A stretch of DNA of 64,000 nucleotides. It comes from RGIG4079 sp045596365 (lineage in GTDB: Bacteria > Bacteroidota > Bacteroidia > Bacteroidales > Muribaculaceae). The position numbers were made by a program, and so were the translations under genes. Under the pieces are notes generated by a model that saw only the letters and a list, made by a program, of their open reading frames with translations, searched no databases and was not told the DNA's origin. Where the stretch lies: contig JAZOCE010000025.1 of the NCBI GenBank assembly GCA_045596365.1, positions 1 to 64,000 of the forward strand. Reading direction: 5' to 3'. Of the stretch, positions 34,383 through 43,524 are shown one piece after another. How positions within the stretch are numbered: the stretch's first letter is position 1; every line of letters starts with the position of its first letter.

Positions 34383-36413
34383 TTATGCGTTAATAAATTG
34401 TTTTATTTTCTCGAGAATATTGGATGTTGTGTATCCGAATTTTTCGTCGAGGACTTTATATGGTGCTGACGCTCCAAAACGAGTCATGCCATAGACCATT
34501 CCATTTGCTCCGATAACACTATATAGCGTTGAAGGTAGGCCTGCTGTCAAGCCAAATACCGGAGTGCCTTGAGGTATAACACTTTCTTTGTATTCAGTAT
34601 CTTGCATATTGAATAATCCGATAGATGGGATTGAAACAACTCTTGAGTCGATGCCTTCTTTTTCTAATTCAGTAGCAACATCGCAAAGGAGTGAAACCTC
34701 TGATCCATTACCCACGAGAATTACTTTTGGATGAGGCGCGTCAATAACAGTGTATCCACCTCGACGTATGCCTTGAGCTTCAGAATAGCGGTTGTCAGTA
34801 ATTGATGGTATATCATTTACATCTTGGCGAGTGAGAATTAGGGCAGTGGGCGTTTCTTTGTTTTCAAGAGCCATTTCCCATGCGATGGTTGTCTCTGCAC
34901 TATCGGCAGGACGGAGTACTAAGACACTGGGTTTGCCGTTATCATTGCGTATTTCTTCAAGAAGGCGTATTTGTGCTTCTTGTTCAATGGGTTCATGGGT
35001 TGGACCGTCTTCACCCACACGGAATGCGTCGTGAGAGAAAACATATTTTACAGGGAGCTTCATTAATGCCGCCATGCGTATAGCCGGTTTCATGTAGTCG
35101 GAGAACACGAAGAATGTTCCACATGCGGCCATCATGCCACCATGGAGGATGATACCATTCATGATTGACGCCATTGTGAGTTCGGCAACACCGGCATGAA
35201 GGAATGCTCCGGAGAAATCGCCATTTATAAGGGCTCCTGTTTTTTTGAGGAATGCTTCGGTTTTGTCAGAATTAGCAAGGTCGGCCGAAGAAACAATCAT
35301 GTTTTTAACTTTTTCTCCAAGAACAGAAAGAACATTGGCCGATGCGGTGCGTGTCGCACTACCTGGTTTATGAGCTATTTCAGCAAAGTTTATTTCAGGG
35401 ATGCGTCCCTCAATGAAGTCATAAAGTTGAGCTGCAAGTTCCGGATTTTTTTCAGCCCATTGTTTTTCTTGCTCATGGCACTCTTTTACGATATTACGTA
35501 ATTCTTCTTGGCGTTGAGCATATAATTCTTTTACATCATCCCAAATTACCCAAGTATTTTCAGGATCTCCACCTAAATTCTTGACGGTCATTGGGAAATC
35601 GGCACCTGATTTGCTTAAAGGCTGACCATGAGTGCTGCATTGTCCTTCAAAGTTTTCTCCGGTAGCAGTAACGCAACCACGACCCATGATAGTGTTGCCA
35701 ATGATGAGAGTTGGACGTTTGGTCTCAGCCTTTGCTTGTTCAAGAGCTTTAGAAATTTCTTCTGGGTTGCATCCATCGATTTCAATTACATTCCAACCCC
35801 ATGCACGATATTTAGCAGCATAGTCTTCTGTCGTTACGGCATCAACATCTGTTGATAGTTGGACTTTGTTGCTATCAAAGAACATGATGAGGTTGCTCAA
35901 TCCCAAGAATCCGGCAATGCGACCTGCTCCTTGTGCAATTTCTTCTTGAATACCACCATCGGAGATGAATGCATAAGTTTTGTGCTCAATCCAATTGCCA
36001 AAGCGAGCAGCGAGGAAACGCTCTGCAATTGCAGCTCCAACAGCCATAGTGTGTCCTTGACCAAGAGGTCCTGATGTGTTTTCGATTCCTCTTTCTTGAT
36101 CAACTTCAGGGTGCCCAGGTGTTACACTTCCCCATTGGCGGAATTGTTGAAGTTCTTCGATTGAGTATTTCCCTGTGAGAGCAAGGACGCTATAAAGCAT
36201 TGGAGACATGTGTCCAGGATCAAGGAAGAAACGGTCGCGAGCAATCCATGTTGGGTTGTCGGGATCTGTTACTAAATGACTTGAATAAAGTACATTGATA
36301 AAGTCAGCTCCTCCCATAGCACCACCAGGGTGTCCTGATTTAGCTTTCTCTACCATTGACGCAGCGAGAATGCGAATATTGTCAGCTGCTTTATCCAATA
36401 TTTTTGTGTTCAT
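34383..36413 (-). CDS. tkt: Transketolase
   Basis: 676 residues, standard full-length enzyme. Landmarks are KSGHPGGAMGGADF at the N-terminus, DPDNPTWIARDRFFLDPGHMSP, TSGPLGQGHTMAVG, the TPP/Mg motif starting SDGGIQEEIAQGAG (the usual GDGC position), and FSHDAFRVGEDGPTHEP in the middle domain. It moves two-carbon units between sugar phosphates in the non-oxidative pentose phosphate pathway. Minus strand, single unit between the OmpA-family gene and a sugar permease. Confidence 0.97.
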   Translation of the reverse strand: MNTKILDKAADNIRILAASMVEKAKSGHPGGAMGGADFINVLYSSHLVTDPDNPTWIARDRFFLDPGHMSPMLYSVLALTGKYSIEELQQFRQWGSVTPGHPEVDQERGIENTSGPLGQGHTMAVGAAIAERFLAARFGNWIEHKTYAFISDGGIQEEIAQGAGRIAGFLGLSNLIMFFDSNKVQLSTDVDAVTTEDYAAKYRAWGWNVIEIDGCNPEEISKALEQAKAETKRPTLIIGNTIMGRGCVTATGENFEGQCSTHGQPLSKSGADFPMTVKNLGGDPENTWVIWDDVKELYAQRQEELRNIVKECHEQEKQWAEKNPELAAQLYDFIEGRIPEINFAEIAHKPGSATRTASANVLSVLGEKVKNMIVSSADLANSDKTEAFLKKTGALINGDFSGAFLHAGVAELTMASIMNGIILHGGMMAACGTFFVFSDYMKPAIRMAALMKLPVKYVFSHDAFRVGEDGPTHEPIEQEAQIRLLEEIRNDNGKPSVLVLRPADSAETTIAWEMALENKETPTALILTRQDVNDIPSITDNRYSEAQGIRRGGYTVIDAPHPKVILVGNGSEVSLLCDVATELEKEGIDSRVVSIPSIGLFNMQDTEYKESVIPQGTPVFGLTAGLPSTLYSVIGANGMVYGMTRFGASAPYKVLDEKFGYTTSNILEKIKQFINA

Positions 36414-36553
36414 TATATTGTAAAAATTGAGTGTTTTTAATTTAATTTACGAAAATACAATAAATCTTTCATTTAGGCAAATTAGATGTAGTTAAACTGC
36501 GATTTTGTAGATATATAATTGTTGTATGCTTCTAATTTATAATATAAAAAATA

Positions 36554-36574
36554 CGTGCCACATAATATGGCACG
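36554..36574 (-). terminator. Terminator of the sugar permease gene
   Basis: A 7-bp stem CGTGCCA with TGGCACG (36554-36560/36568-36574). On the minus strand it is followed, after ATA-like pairing, by TATTTTTTATATT. A second T-rich flank lies on the other side. Confidence 0.7.
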
Positions 36575-36598
36575 CATTTTTACGCTTGAAATTTAATT

Positions 36599-37906
36599 TT
36601 AGTCAATGAGTTTTTTAGATGGTCTTGAGCCTATTAAAGCATAAAATAGCAGGTAGGCTAATCCGGCGACAATAACCCAGTAACTTGCTTGATATCCGAT
36701 GCCACCTTGCATATCGACAATTGCATTTTGGAGTAGGGGTAATACACCACCACCACACACTAATGCCATGAAAATACCTGATGCTCTTTCTGTGTATTTG
36801 CCAAGTCCTTCTACTGCAAGATTAAAGATTCCACCCCACATTACTGATGTACAAAGACCTACTGAAACAAGTAACATTGCGTTTACAGGAACATTAACAA
36901 AACCAAATAGTCCTTCGGCACTATTTTTAAATACAGGCATATTTACCATTGTTTCGGTTGATGCAAATATTGCTCCAAGAACTAATGCTATGCCGATGAA
37001 AGATACTGTAGTTAACATAGCTTTAGCTGATACTTTAGCTCCGACAGCAGCACCAATAAGGCGTCCGATAAGCATTAAGAACCAGTAAGTTGCTGCAACA
37101 GAAGCAGCGATAGCTTCTGCTCCATCTGTGACATGGAGTACATTAAGATCTCCATTTTGTAGCCATTTTTGAAGCACGTTAGGGATACCAACTTCTACGC
37201 CTACATATACGAAAATAGCGACTGCACCAAGAGCAAAGTGACGGAAAGACATAGGCCCAATTTTAGATCCTTCTTTAACGTCGGTAGTAATTGTGGCAGT
37301 TTCTTGTGTCTTTTCTGGAATTTTAGAGAGAATAAGGACCAAAAACGCAAATGCGAAAATTCCTAATGCTGCATACATCAATGGGAACACGTCGCTGATT
37401 TGTGCTTTTGCAACAGATGGAATCATAATGCCAGAAAGGATGATAACTGCAGTTCCTGCTAATGAGTTGAATGAGCCACCAAGTTGAATTAGCTGGTTCC
37501 CTTTTTTGCCACCGCCACCCAAAGTGTTAAGCATCGGGTTTACAACAGTGTTAAGCATACACATTGAGAAACCGGCGACGAAAGCGCCTAATAGGTAAAC
37601 TGCAAAGCTTTCTGCTACACCTGATAATGTTTGAATACCAACGCCAATGAATCCGACAGCTACTGCAATAAGAGCAGTTTTCTTATAGCCAAGTTTCTGT
37701 AGTAAAGCCCCTGAAGGAATACCCATAACTGCATAGGCAATGAAATTGGCAAAAACTCCGAGTGTTCCTTGCCAATTAGGTATTTTAAATTGGTTTTTCA
37801 AAATATCACCCATTGGCGATGCAAGATTTGTAACGAATGAAATCATCGCAAATAGGAAAATCATTACGATGATTGGCAATAAATAATTTTTTTTGTCTTG
37901 TGCCAT
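36599..37906 (-). CDS. FucP-type MFS sugar permease
   Basis: 435 residues with about 12 hydrophobic segments. The sequence from LASPMGDILKNQFKI through NFIAYAVMGIPSGALLQKLGYKKTAL, and GGGGKKGNQLIQLGGSFNSLAG, fits the FHS family (fucose, glucose/galactose:H+ symporters). The exact sugar is not readable. Minus strand, 27 bases downstream of the YggS-family gene, so probably the last gene of an esterase-DUF4494-YggS-permease run. Confidence 0.85.
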   Translation of the reverse strand: MAQDKKNYLLPIIVMIFLFAMISFVTNLASPMGDILKNQFKIPNWQGTLGVFANFIAYAVMGIPSGALLQKLGYKKTALIAVAVGFIGVGIQTLSGVAESFAVYLLGAFVAGFSMCMLNTVVNPMLNTLGGGGKKGNQLIQLGGSFNSLAGTAVIILSGIMIPSVAKAQISDVFPLMYAALGIFAFAFLVLILSKIPEKTQETATITTDVKEGSKIGPMSFRHFALGAVAIFVYVGVEVGIPNVLQKWLQNGDLNVLHVTDGAEAIAASVAATYWFLMLIGRLIGAAVGAKVSAKAMLTTVSFIGIALVLGAIFASTETMVNMPVFKNSAEGLFGFVNVPVNAMLLVSVGLCTSVMWGGIFNLAVEGLGKYTERASGIFMALVCGGGVLPLLQNAIVDMQGGIGYQASYWVIVAGLAYLLFYALIGSRPSKKLID

Positions 37907-37933
37907 GTTCTTATTTTTTTAAAAGGATAATTA

Positions 37934-38599
37934 TTAATATCGATTCCCGAAAATGCTTGACCCTATTCTGATCATGTTGCTACCATGTTTTATCGCCAAT
38001 AGGTAGTCGTCGCTCATTCCCATGCTGATAATGTTAAAATTATCACCCATATTAGGTAACGCTTTTAAAGTATCAAATGTTTTTTTTATAGCGATGAAAT
38101 CTTGCTCAATGCGATTGGTCTCGTCGGTGTTTGATGCCATTCCCATTATGCCTCTTATGTTGACGTTGTGGAGTGAATTTGTTATGCCGCTTTTGAATAG
38201 CTCTATGAGTTGATCGGAGTCAAAGCCATATTTTGTGTCTTCTTGTGCAACATGAACTTGAAGGAGTATGTCGATAATACGATCTATGCGTTCAGCTTCA
38301 TGATTAATGAGTAAAAGTAATTTTTTAGAGTCTATGCTGTGGATGAGTGATACATAAGGAAGAATTAGTCGCACTTTGTTGGTTTGCAAATGTCCGATGA
38401 AGTGCCATTTGATGTCTTTAGGTAGCGATTTGGCTTTTGCTATAAATTCATTTGCGCGACTTTCTCCAAAGATGCGTTGCCCTTCTTCATATGCTGTAAG
38501 AATCGACTCTTGTGGGTGAAATTTAGATACGGCAACAAGATCAACTCCTTTAGGAATAGAATTGAGATACTTGCGTATGTTTTGACGTATCATTTCCAT
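37934..38599 (-). CDS. YggS/PLPBP-family pyridoxal phosphate homeostasis protein
   Basis: 221 residues, single-domain alanine-racemase-like TIM barrel. Lys26 in DLVAVSKFHP is the PLP Schiff-base lysine. Other landmarks are IFGESRANEF, WHFIGHLQTNK (about 66-76), IRGIMGMAS, and SMGMSDDYLLAIKHGSNMIRIGSSIFG at the end. Members bind PLP without being enzymes and buffer vitamin B6 and amino-acid pools. The end of the upstream DUF4494 gene is only three bases away. Confidence 0.95.
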   Translation of the reverse strand: MEMIRQNIRKYLNSIPKGVDLVAVSKFHPQESILTAYEEGQRIFGESRANEFIAKAKSLPKDIKWHFIGHLQTNKVRLILPYVSLIHSIDSKKLLLLINHEAERIDRIIDILLQVHVAQEDTKYGFDSDQLIELFKSGITNSLHNVNIRGIMGMASNTDETNRIEQDFIAIKKTFDTLKALPNMGDNFNIISMGMSDDYLLAIKHGSNMIRIGSSIFGNRY

Positions 38600-38602
38600 T
38601 TT

Positions 38603-39064
38603 TTACTCAGTAGGTTGTTCTGCGGGTTTTGTGGTGCCTAATTTAACTTTATAAACATCCATGATGGGAGTTTCAGCGATTGATACTACTTCAAAATCGG
38701 CCATTGTGCCTTTCATACCTTGCATGAAATTGTCAAGTGCGCCTTTGAAATCGTTTGCAGCAACGAGGATGAGTGTTGTGGATTTCTTTTCAACGGCTGT
38801 TTTTTCGTCTATAGTTATGAAGGCAACTTTTACAAGATACCATTTGTCGGCACTATCGTCCCAGAAGATCTCGGAAATTTTAGTGCGTTTTACAGCCGAA
38901 ACAGAAAAGTCTCCGGAGATGAACGGAGTTAATTCTTCAATGATGCGAGCTTCAGCCTCTGTAAATGAAAGAGCATCAACCATGTAAGGCTCATTCACTT
39001 TCTTTTGTAAGCCGTTTTCCATCATCTTATCATATCTTACTTTACATTCAAACCAATTTGCCAT
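38603..39064 (-). CDS. DUF4494 family protein
   Basis: 153 residues, soluble, no signal peptide. It opens MANWFECKVRYDKMMENGLQ and contains EPYMVDALSFTEAEARIIEEL, then alternating strands with LILVAANDF. The pattern is that of the DUF4494 proteins common in Bacteroidetes beside yggS. Function is unknown. Tight spacing to yggS (three bases) says the two are co-expressed and perhaps functionally linked. Confidence 0.75.
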   Translation of the reverse strand: MANWFECKVRYDKMMENGLQKKVNEPYMVDALSFTEAEARIIEELTPFISGDFSVSAVKRTKISEIFWDDSADKWYLVKVAFITIDEKTAVEKKSTTLILVAANDFKGALDNFMQGMKGTMADFEVVSIAETPIMDVYKVKLGTTKPAEQPTE

Positions 39065-39112
39065 AATTGTTATTTTTTTAATTTTAGATTAATACATTTT
39101 ATGAAGTTAAGT

Positions 39113-40441
39113 TTATCCTTGTCCTTGTGACTTAACACTGATGCGCTTGTCGGTGCTTTTATGTGCTGTTGCATTTATTTTGCGACAATAAGTCTTGTTG
39201 TTGACTTTGACAAAAATTGTGTTGCCTGAAAAAGCAAATGCCTCAATGTTTTCAGCGTTTGGGTAAGGTAAAATAGCTCTTACACGACCATTGTGGTCAC
39301 ATATTTGAATGCCTAATTGTGTTGCGACATATAAGTTGCCGAGTGAGTCAAATTCCATTCCTTTAATTTCTTGTTTTTGGTGGAATGGGTTGTGAATCCA
39401 ATAGAATTGTTGTCTATTAGAGATTGTGCCATCATTGTTGATAGTATGGTTGACGAGCCAATCAGAATTTTGCTCAGTTGTTGCCATGTGAGTGCCATCG
39501 GGATAAATGGCTATGTTTTTTGCAACATCAGGCATTTCTGCTGAAGTTTCAACCCAATTCTCGCTTTGGATTATGATTTGAGAGAGCATATTGTTTTGAG
39601 AAATTCCCGGTTTCACTCTTTCAGGATATCCTTTCCAAAGATATTTTAATGCAATAGGGAATTGCTTTGAACCATTTTTTATGCTATGATTTCCGTCATC
39701 CCATTTTGTTTCTAATTCGTATCCGGCAAATTTCAGTGCAGAAGCCATTAAAAGATTGTATTCATACCAATGGCCAAAAATGGGATTCCATACATCTTGA
39801 CTGCCATCATGAATGTAAAAACGAATGGCTTGTGGCTCGGTCTTGCGTACTAATGCTGGAAGTTCGTTGCCTCCCCTCATTGCGACATAAGTGCCACATG
39901 TAGTGTATACACGACTGAAAAGGTCAGGGCGGAACCATGATGCCACAAATGAACATATCCCACCGCTACTCGCACCTGAAATGGCTCTATCATTAGGATC
40001 TTTTGAAATTAGAATTGCTTTTCCGTCAGCTGTTTTATGTCTTTCAACAGCCGGTAGTATTTCGGTCTCAATAAAATGGGCAAATGTTCCATCGGTGCGG
40101 TCAAACTCGTTGCTTCTATTGTATCTAATAACATTGCCATCAACATCCTTTATTACTCCGGGTTGAACAAATACACCTATTGTTACAGGCATATCTCCAC
40201 TCGCAATGAGACTATCCATCACTGCCGGTGCGTTATATAAAATGCCATCTAACCCCAAATATAGGCACGCAGGTTTTTCTCCATCATATTCTTGAGGAAT
40301 GTATATTTTATACTCGTGCATTGTGCCGGGATAAATCTTTGATTGATGAAGACTATCGGTTATTATTTCCCCTTTATAATTAGCTGCAAATATTGTTGCT
40401 AATGATATGAAATAAAAAACAGGAAACAAAAGATATCTCAT
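39113..40441 (-). CDS. Secreted esterase (enterochelin-esterase-like) with C-terminal SMP-30-like part
   Basis: 442 residues. Signal peptide 1-20. Residues about 25-270 form an alpha/beta-hydrolase of the esterase-D/enterochelin-esterase type, with nucleophile motif GASSGG, an acid in IHDGSQDVWNP and His in DDGNHS. From about 300 the sequence changes to a beta-propeller fragment with KNIAIYPDGTHMA, KGMEFDSLGNLYVATQLGIQICD and NIEAFAFSGNTIFVKVNNKTYCRKI, like gluconolactonase/SMP-30 proteins. The two-part architecture suggests a periplasmic or surface carbohydrate-ester hydrolase, but the substrate is unknown. The propeller part looks shorter than a full six-blade domain. Confidence 0.75.
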   Translation of the reverse strand: MRYLLFPVFYFISLATIFAANYKGEIITDSLHQSKIYPGTMHEYKIYIPQEYDGEKPACLYLGLDGILYNAPAVMDSLIASGDMPVTIGVFVQPGVIKDVDGNVIRYNRSNEFDRTDGTFAHFIETEILPAVERHKTADGKAILISKDPNDRAISGASSGGICSFVASWFRPDLFSRVYTTCGTYVAMRGGNELPALVRKTEPQAIRFYIHDGSQDVWNPIFGHWYEYNLLMASALKFAGYELETKWDDGNHSIKNGSKQFPIALKYLWKGYPERVKPGISQNNMLSQIIIQSENWVETSAEMPDVAKNIAIYPDGTHMATTEQNSDWLVNHTINNDGTISNRQQFYWIHNPFHQKQEIKGMEFDSLGNLYVATQLGIQICDHNGRVRAILPYPNAENIEAFAFSGNTIFVKVNNKTYCRKINATAHKSTDKRISVKSQGQG

Positions 40442-40468
40442 GGTTTATGCCGTTAAGAATTTATTCTA

Positions 40469-40476
40469 CAAAGATA
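40469..40476 (-). promoter_or_regulatory. Candidate promoter of the esterase gene
   Basis: TATCTTTG on the minus strand, 28 bases before the ATG. No clear -33 TTTG. Confidence 0.5.
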
Positions 40477-40522
40477 GTGTTTTGTTCAGAAATAAACTTG
40501 TTTCAGAAGGAGAAAGATTAAA

Positions 40523-40554
40523 TTTGTTAATAAAAACAGATTATCGTAACTTTG
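40523..40554 (+). promoter_or_regulatory. Promoter of the YigZ-family gene
   Basis: TTTG (40523-40526), 20 bases, TAACTTTG (40547-40554), 22 bases before the ATG. Confidence 0.75.
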
Positions 40555-40575
40555 TAGATATATTGGAAGATAATT

Positions 40576-41178
40576 ATGGGTAACGGTGATACTTTTTATA
40601 CATTAGAGACTCCGTCGGAGGGTATTTATAAGGAAAAGATGAGTAAGTTCTTGTCTTTTGCTATCCCTGTTGTGTCGGTGGCAGAAGCAAAAGAGGTCGT
40701 TTCCCGATACCAAAAAGAATATTTTGATGCTCGCCATGTGTGTTGGGCTTATATGATAGGTGCTGCTCGTACAGAGTTTATGAGCAATGATAATGGAGAG
40801 CCGAGTGGTACAGCAGGAAAACCTATACTTGGGCAGATTAATTCATTTAATCTTACCAATATAGTAATAATCGTTGTGCGTTATTTTGGTGGTATAAAAT
40901 TAGGTACATCTGGATTAATAGTTGCATATAGGGAAGCTGCAAGAGAGGCAATAACAGCCGGCAATATAATAGAATGTCATGGAATGGCAACAGTTTCTTT
41001 TACATTCCCATATTTGTCGATGAATGAGGTTATGAGGGTTGTTAAAGATACAGGTGTAAAAATAATCGCACAAGAGTTTGATAACTCATGTGCGATGGAT
41101 TTGAGTATCCGTGCTGACTATCGAGGTAATCTTGTAGATCGATTAGGAGATATCGATGGCGTTACATTTAGAGATTGA
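40576..41178 (+). CDS. YigZ/IMPACT (UPF0029) family protein
   Basis: 200 residues. N-terminal IMPACT domain with KYQKEYFDARHVCWAYMIG-type region, the invariant NGEPSGTAGKPILGQI and VVRYFGGIKLGTSGLIVAYREAA. The C-terminal 60 residues form the ferredoxin-like UPF0029 C domain. The bacterial members are small soluble proteins of uncertain role; the eukaryotic relative inhibits Gcn2 activation. Its stop codon is immediately next to the stop codon of the convergent DUF2148 gene. Confidence 0.92.
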   Translation: MGNGDTFYTLETPSEGIYKEKMSKFLSFAIPVVSVAEAKEVVSRYQKEYFDARHVCWAYMIGAARTEFMSNDNGEPSGTAGKPILGQINSFNLTNIVIIVVRYFGGIKLGTSGLIVAYREAAREAITAGNIIECHGMATVSFTFPYLSMNEVMRVVKDTGVKIIAQEFDNSCAMDLSIRADYRGNLVDRLGDIDGVTFRD

Positions 41179-41709
41179 TTATTGTTTAGGCTTTCTGTCA
41201 AAGAATGGATTTTTAGATGAGGCCGATATTGCAATAGCATAAACTTGTTTGCATCCGGGTAAAATGTCCAATCGCTGAGCTGCGAGTCCGGCAGAGAACA
41301 TTACACGAGTATCTAATCTTAAATCGGCAGCCATTGCACATGCCGATCCTATGGCAATCCCTACGTCGGTGGTATTTATTGCACATGGAACAGATGAGGG
41401 TTTTAAATCGCATTTCTCATAACCACAATGTCCGCAATTAAGACCTTGAATTTGACTGTGCGTACCAATTATAATAACACACTCAGCTTGCATGATATTT
41501 TCTGCATCGCGTAAGAAAAATTGCATGCCATGCTCTTCGACCATAGAAATCATCTTATCAGAAAGGGTTTTTAAATTGTTGCCTTCTATTAAGGTGATTT
41601 CTATAATGTCAATGCCTTTACCTTTTGGTGCAGTGCGTGCTGCTGTCATCATTTGACAAGCCGCCGCAAGCACTTGCTTGTGGCGGCTATCGCGTTCATT
41701 TAATATCAT
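41179..41709 (-). CDS. DUF2148 ferredoxin-domain protein
   Basis: 176 residues. The motif CGHCGYEKC (about 92-100) with a later Cys in SSVPCAINTTD suggests a four-Cys iron-sulfur site, as in DUF2148 proteins. A further DVGIAIGSACAMAADLRLDTRVMFSAG block follows. The N-terminus MILNERDSRHKQVLAAACQMMTAARTAPK matches the nitroreductase-like start of that family. Redox role is inferred, substrate unknown. It follows queA by eleven bases and probably ends that operon. Confidence 0.8.
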   Translation of the reverse strand: MILNERDSRHKQVLAAACQMMTAARTAPKGKGIDIIEITLIEGNNLKTLSDKMISMVEEHGMQFFLRDAENIMQAECVIIIGTHSQIQGLNCGHCGYEKCDLKPSSVPCAINTTDVGIAIGSACAMAADLRLDTRVMFSAGLAAQRLDILPGCKQVYAIAISASSKNPFFDRKPKQ

Positions 41710-41720
41710 TATCCAAAAAA

Positions 41721-42770
41721 TTAAATAATCAACATTGCGTCTCCATAGGCGCCAAAACGATATTTCTCTTTTATTGCTACATCATATGCATTCATGATGT
41801 TGTCATAATCTCCAAATGCAGTAACCATCATGAGCATAGTTGAATAGGGTAGGTGGAAATTGCTGATTAGAGAAGTCGTAACAGTAAAATCATAAGGAGG
41901 GAAAATGAATTTATTTGTCCATCCTGTGTATGTTTTCATGTGTCCACCCATACTTACAGCGCTTGCAATTCCACGAAGGACAGATGTACCTACTGCGCAC
42001 ACTTGTTTTGAGTCGTCTTTTGCCTTATTTACAATTTCAACAAGTTCAGGAGTTACTTCCATTTGTTCGGAGTCCATGCGGTGTTTTGTGAGATCTTCTA
42101 CATCGATTTCGCGGAAATTTCCAAGTCCAGAGTGAAGAGTAAGGAATGCTTGATTGATGCCCTTTATTTCCATGCGTTTTAATAGCTCTCGACTAAAATG
42201 CAACCCAGCTGCAGGAGCAACAACAGCACCTTCGTTTTTAGCAAAGATACATTGATATCTGTCAACATCCTCTTCTACCGGCTTGCGCTTGATGTAATCG
42301 GGTAGAGGAGTTTCTCCAAGGTCAAAAAGAGCTTTTTTGAATTCTTCGTGACTGCCGTCATATAGGAAACGTAGTGTGCGGCCACGAGATGTCGTATTGT
42401 CAATGACTTCTGCAACCATTGACTCATCTTCTCCAAAATAAAGTTTATTGCCTATGCGAATTTTTCGAGCAGGCTCAACAAGAACATCCCATAGCTTGTG
42501 CTCAATGTTTAGCTCACGTAATAAAAATACTTCAATTCGAGCTCCTGTCTTTTCTTTATTGCCATCAAGACGGGCTGGGAAAACTTTAGTGTCATTGAAT
42601 ACAAAAACGTCTCCTTCGTCAAAATAATTGATAACATCTTTGAATGTTTTATGCTCAATTTCTCCGGTTTTTCTATTTACAACCATTAGGCGAGATTCGT
42701 CGCGTTGAGCTGCCGGTTCTTGGGCAATTAATTCTTCTGGGAGTTTAAATTTGAATTGAGATAATTTCAT
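41721..42770 (-). CDS. queA: tRNA preQ1(34) S-adenosylmethionine ribosyltransferase-isomerase
   Basis: 349 residues, full length. Landmarks: FDLPEELIAQEP-like start (here FKLPEELIAQEPAAQRDESRLMV), GDVFVFNDTKVFPARL, VVAPAAGLHFSRELL, FLTLHSGLGNFREI, and NFHLPYSTMLMMVTAFG near the end. It adds the cyclopentenediol ring to make epoxyqueuosine in tRNA. Member of the ftsX-DUF3098-uppP-truB-queA run. Confidence 0.96.
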   Translation of the reverse strand: MKLSQFKFKLPEELIAQEPAAQRDESRLMVVNRKTGEIEHKTFKDVINYFDEGDVFVFNDTKVFPARLDGNKEKTGARIEVFLLRELNIEHKLWDVLVEPARKIRIGNKLYFGEDESMVAEVIDNTTSRGRTLRFLYDGSHEEFKKALFDLGETPLPDYIKRKPVEEDVDRYQCIFAKNEGAVVAPAAGLHFSRELLKRMEIKGINQAFLTLHSGLGNFREIDVEDLTKHRMDSEQMEVTPELVEIVNKAKDDSKQVCAVGTSVLRGIASAVSMGGHMKTYTGWTNKFIFPPYDFTVTTSLISNFHLPYSTMLMMVTAFGDYDNIMNAYDVAIKEKYRFGAYGDAMLII

Positions 42771-42810
42771 AATGAGTATCTTGAGTTGTTAATATATTCT
42801 GTTTGAGTTG

Positions 42811-43521
42811 CTATTTGTTGTCGGGCATGACTATTTCTATTGTTTCAAGCATTTTTACAGCATCATCAACCGACAAACATTGTTCAATGCTTACATTACC
42901 CACTCGGGTGCGACGTAATGCTGTGAGATGACCTCCTGAATTGAGGGCTTTACCAATATCTCGAGCTAATGCACGAATATATGTGCCTTTGCTGCACACT
43001 ACGCGTATTGTAATGCTTTTTTGAGAGTATTCCAATAGTTCAATTTCATCAATAACAAGTAGTTTTGGCTTTAATTCAACCTCATGCCCTTTACGAGCCA
43101 TTTTGTAAGCACGTTTGCCGTCAACTTTGCATGCAGAGAAAGCCGGTGGAACTTGTTGTATTTCTCCGGTAAATTGAGCTAAAACCTCTTCTACAAGTTC
43201 ACGAGAGATGTGCTCTGTAGGGAAAGTCTCATCAATCTCAGTTTCAAGGTCAAATGATGGCGTTGTTGCACCAAGTGCTATTGTTGCAATATATTCTTTA
43301 ACATGAGCTTGTAGTTCATCAATGCGTTTTGTCGCTTTGCCTGTGCACACAATCATAACGCCTGTCGCCAATGGATCAAGAGTACCGGCGTGTCCTACTT
43401 TGATTTTTTTGATTTTCAATCGGCGTACAAGCATCCCTCTGATTCGTTTTACTGCATCAAATGACGACCAATGTAATGGCTTGTCAATATATAATATTTC
43501 TCCTTCTATTGGATTGAACAT
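42811..43521 (-). CDS. truB: tRNA pseudouridine(55) synthase
   Basis: 236 residues. Opens with GEILYIDKPLHWSSFDAVKRIR, then the catalytic motif HAGTLDPLATGVMIV with Asp49. It also has QVPPAFSACKVDGKRAYKMAR and CSKGTYIRALARDIG. The C-terminal PUA-like extension of E. coli TruB is largely missing, common in shorter homologues. It starts three bases after uppP, so the two are coupled. Confidence 0.96.
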   Translation of the reverse strand: MFNPIEGEILYIDKPLHWSSFDAVKRIRGMLVRRLKIKKIKVGHAGTLDPLATGVMIVCTGKATKRIDELQAHVKEYIATIALGATTPSFDLETEIDETFPTEHISRELVEEVLAQFTGEIQQVPPAFSACKVDGKRAYKMARKGHEVELKPKLLVIDEIELLEYSQKSITIRVVCSKGTYIRALARDIGKALNSGGHLTALRRTRVGNVSIEQCLSVDDAVKMLETIEIVMPDNK

Positions 43522-43524
43522 GGT

